Below are positions 11,853-13,581 of a stretch of DNA of 13,581 nucleotides, piece after piece (positions within the stretch are counted from its first letter, which is position 1; the number at the start of each line of letters is the position of its first letter). The stretch lies in the NCBI GenBank assembly GCA_041497995.1, contig JBGQHM010000163.1:1-13581 (forward strand), read 5' to 3'. Position numbers and translations under genes: made by a program. The stretch is from DATKMS01 sp041497995. GTDB lineage: Bacteria; Desulfobacterota; Binatia; HRBIN30. The notes below the pieces were generated by a model. It did not search any database. It was not told the DNA's origin and saw only the letters and a list, made by a program, of their open reading frames with translations.

Positions 11853-13581
11853 CTATCCGCTGCACCCGTTCAGGGCATGGTTCACCGCGGCGATGATCTC
11901 ATTGATGGTGACGTCGCCGCTCCCGTCAGCATCGCCAGCGGTGCAGGCCGAGAGTGGGGCGTTGCCGAGGGCGATGTTCACCATTGTGATGAGCTCGCCC
12001 ACGGTGACCTCGCTATTCCCGGTGCAGTCGCCAGTGCACAGCGGCGTCGGGCTCGGTGACGGCGTGTCGGTCGGCATCGCCGCCGCGGTCTCGGTTGGTG
12101 GTGGTGTATTCGTGGGAGTCTCCGAAGGGACTGGCGTTGCGGTAGGGATCGGTGTGGGAAGTACAAGAACAACCATGATCGAGCCGCCCTCGCCCACAAC
12201 GAAGAGGGGGACGTTCTCCGGGCTGTAACCGGAGAGGTTCTTGTTGCTGATGGAATACGCGCCAGGCAGGGCCGAAGGAAGCGCCCGGACTGTGCAGGTG
12301 TATAGGGGACCATCCGGTATGGGCTCTGCGTTCTCGGCCGGCTGGACGACAAATCGCACCAGGCTCGACGAGAGGATGCTTCCAACGAGGGATTTGGCGA
12401 TCGTCGGATTCACCCGACAGGAAGCGGGATCGATGCTGAGCGCCTGGGCGTTGTACCCGACGTCGTGGCCAATAGCCGCAACGCGCGCGCCGGACGTGGC
12501 GAGCGATACAGTGAGTTCGACCGAGCCGCCCGGCTGGACGGAGCCAGAACCGATGCCGACATGGACGACTTGTCGAGTTGGGGTCCGCGTGTTCGTCGGC
12601 GTCGGGGTGACAGTCGGCGTGAAGGTCGGTCCTCCAAGTGGCGCCGAAACAAGGGCTGTACTGATCACGAGGTCTCCAGAGTTCAGACCATCGAGCAGCG
12701 TGGTGGCTCCCGCAAGCGTCGGAATGGATCGTGATGATCCGCAGGTGAACGGCGAACCGGTGACAGAGACCGGCCCGATGTTGAGGTCATCGATAAAATT
12801 GGCGTTGAGCATCTGCGCACTGGCAGTCCCCGTGACGAAGTCAGCCGTGATCGAAGTTCCGCGCGCGACTTGAGGATCGTCGTCCGTGCAGAATTGACCG
12901 TCGGCGCCATACTCCGACGTTGTTCCCGTGCACGCTCCGGCAAGTGCACCGATCGCGATGCTGGTCGAGATAACCGCCGAGCCGGGGAAGCCATCGCCGC
13001 TCGCCACGATGATTGGCAAGCCCGGGACGCCGCCAATGCCGCCCGCATCCTGCGTGACGCTGACGTTGACGCCGCTTAAGCCATTGCAGCCGATCTCGCC
13101 CGCTGCGGAGTTGTCCGCACCGAACACAAAGGTGCACGGCTGCTTCCCATTGCATGCGGCCTCGCCAGCGGTGAAGCCGGGCGTGCAATTGGTTGACGGG
13201 GTGATGTCATCGGGTGCGAGCAGGGTGCCTCCGCAGGTCTTGTACGCGACGCTGCGCAGACAAGCACAGGCGTTCCCCGAGACTGGGCCGCCGGCGAACC
13301 GCGCGCTGCTTGCTTTCACGATCACCGGGATGATGCCGTCTCTCGCCTTGCCGAGGGTCAGAGTCTGTCTGCCCGTAAGCGGCAGCGGGAATCTGAAACT
13401 GTCGCTGTCAATCCGCAGCCCGCTTGTGCCTGGCACAATACTGGTGCCCGCAACCTGCCCCGGAATCAGATCAAAGATCACATCATCTTCGGCCGTGCAA
13501 TTGGCGGCGCAGCCATCTCCACCGAAGGCCTCGCACCGGCCGCCCGGGCACTGCGAGTCCATTGTGCAAGGCGTGCCGGCG
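11853..13581 (-). CDS. Large secreted modular protein: Cys-rich motif, cohesin-like domain, Thr-Pro linkers, dockerin tail (5' end outside window)
   Basis: The frame is open to the right edge; residues AGTPCT precede the ATG at 13562, which is internal, so the N-terminus is missing. Visible modules in order, with approximate bases: a Cys-rich piece with CPGGRC and GDGCAANC, like myxobacterial disulfide repeats (13581-13490); an unassigned Gly/Ala/Thr-rich beta region with about ten Cys (13490-12630); a Thr-Pro linker (12629-12573); a cohesin-like beta-sandwich starting VHVGIGSGSVQPGGSVELTV (12570-12175); a second Pro/Thr linker (12158-12039); and two dockerin-type EF-hand loops, GDCTGNSEVTVGEL and GDADGSGDVTINEI, ending NGC (12038-11862). 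Such proteins are exported and calcium-stabilised; the role is surface adhesion or assembly by inference. The stop is TAG. Confidence 0.85.
   Translation of the reverse strand, partial: AGTPCTMDSQCPGGRCEAFGGDGCAANCTAEDDVIFDLIPGQVAGTSIVPGTSGLRIDSDSFRFPLPLTGRQTLTLGKARDGIIPVIVKASSARFAGGPVSGNACACLRSVAYKTCGGTLLAPDDITPSTNCTPGFTAGEAACNGKQPCTFVFGADNSAAGEIGCNGLSGVNVSVTQDAGGIGGVPGLPIIVASGDGFPGSAVISTSIAIGALAGACTGTTSEYGADGQFCTDDDPQVARGTSITADFVTGTASAQMLNANFIDDLNIGPVSVTGSPFTCGSSRSIPTLAGATTLLDGLNSGDLVISTALVSAPLGGPTFTPTVTPTPTNTRTPTRQVVHVGIGSGSVQPGGSVELTVSLATSGARVAAIGHDVGYNAQALSIDPASCRVNPTIAKSLVGSILSSSLVRFVVQPAENAEPIPDGPLYTCTVRALPSALPGAYSISNKNLSGYSPENVPLFVVGEGGSIMVVLVLPTPIPTATPVPSETPTNTPPPTETAAAMPTDTPSPSPTPLCTGDCTGNSEVTVGELITMVNIALGNAPLSACTAGDADGSGDVTINEIIAAVNHALNGCSG

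Noticed and set aside
12039..12158. Tandem GTCGG-like repeats as a possible repeat array
   Set aside because: They encode the Pro/Thr linker of the secreted protein and are explained by low-complexity coding.
1..13581. CRISPR array, insertion sequence or rRNA
   Set aside because: No regularly spaced direct repeats, transposase motifs or rRNA segments were seen on either strand.

Overview
The window is GC-rich and densely coded, and comes from a Gram-negative bacterium (it carries a BamD-type outer-membrane assembly lipoprotein). The secreted protein at the right end combines a GDGCxxxC Cys-rich motif, Thr-Pro linkers, a cohesin-like domain and a paired dockerin-type EF-hand tail ending NGC. 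That style, together with the overall gene content, resembles uncultured deltaproteobacterial lineages such as Candidatus Binatota. This placement is from memory of sequence style, not from a search.

Layout: (a) 1-918, plus strand: the 3' end of a probable anti-sigma factor, an exported protein and a small membrane protein, each overlapping the next at its stop/start codons. (b) 11125-969, minus strand: twelve co-directional genes with no gap above 88 nt, plausibly one long transcript or a few. In transcription order they are a ferritin-like protein, an unknown protein, BamD, a canonical ThiF/MoeB-type E1, a CysO-type sulfur carrier, a CysM-type cysteine synthase, a degenerate ThiF-like protein, a radical-SAM-like protein with a CX8CX2C cluster, an SLC13 anion transporter, a UspA-fold protein, ATP sulfurylase (Sat) and an exported protein. 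(c) 11126-11852: non-coding stretch with a strong hairpin, the 3' half of a tRNA-Gly(GCC), a short doubtful ORF and another hairpin. (d) 11853-13581, minus strand: a large secreted modular protein running off the right edge.

The centre of the window is a sulfur module. SLC13 could import sulfate and Sat activates it to APS. The carrier (C-terminal Gly-Gly) would be adenylated by the E1 and carry sulfur as a thiocarboxylate to CysM, which turns O-phosphoserine into cysteine, as known for CysO/CysM of mycobacteria. APS reduction, the Mec-type JAMM peptidase and a rhodanese sulfur donor are not in the window.

The most interesting feature is the pair of E1-like proteins, which look complementary. 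The one at 8087-8875 has the whole ATP site and the catalytic Cys but no RYxRQ helix. The one at 6008-6688 has the RYSRQ helix but has lost the glycine loop, about 35 residues of the ATP site and the catalytic Cys. That division of labour is the one found in eukaryotic heterodimeric E1s (SAE1/UBA2, NAE1/UBA3). The degenerate member is translationally coupled to the radical-SAM-like gene. Second in interest is the tRNA-Gly 3' half, which looks like one end of an integrated element lying to the right.
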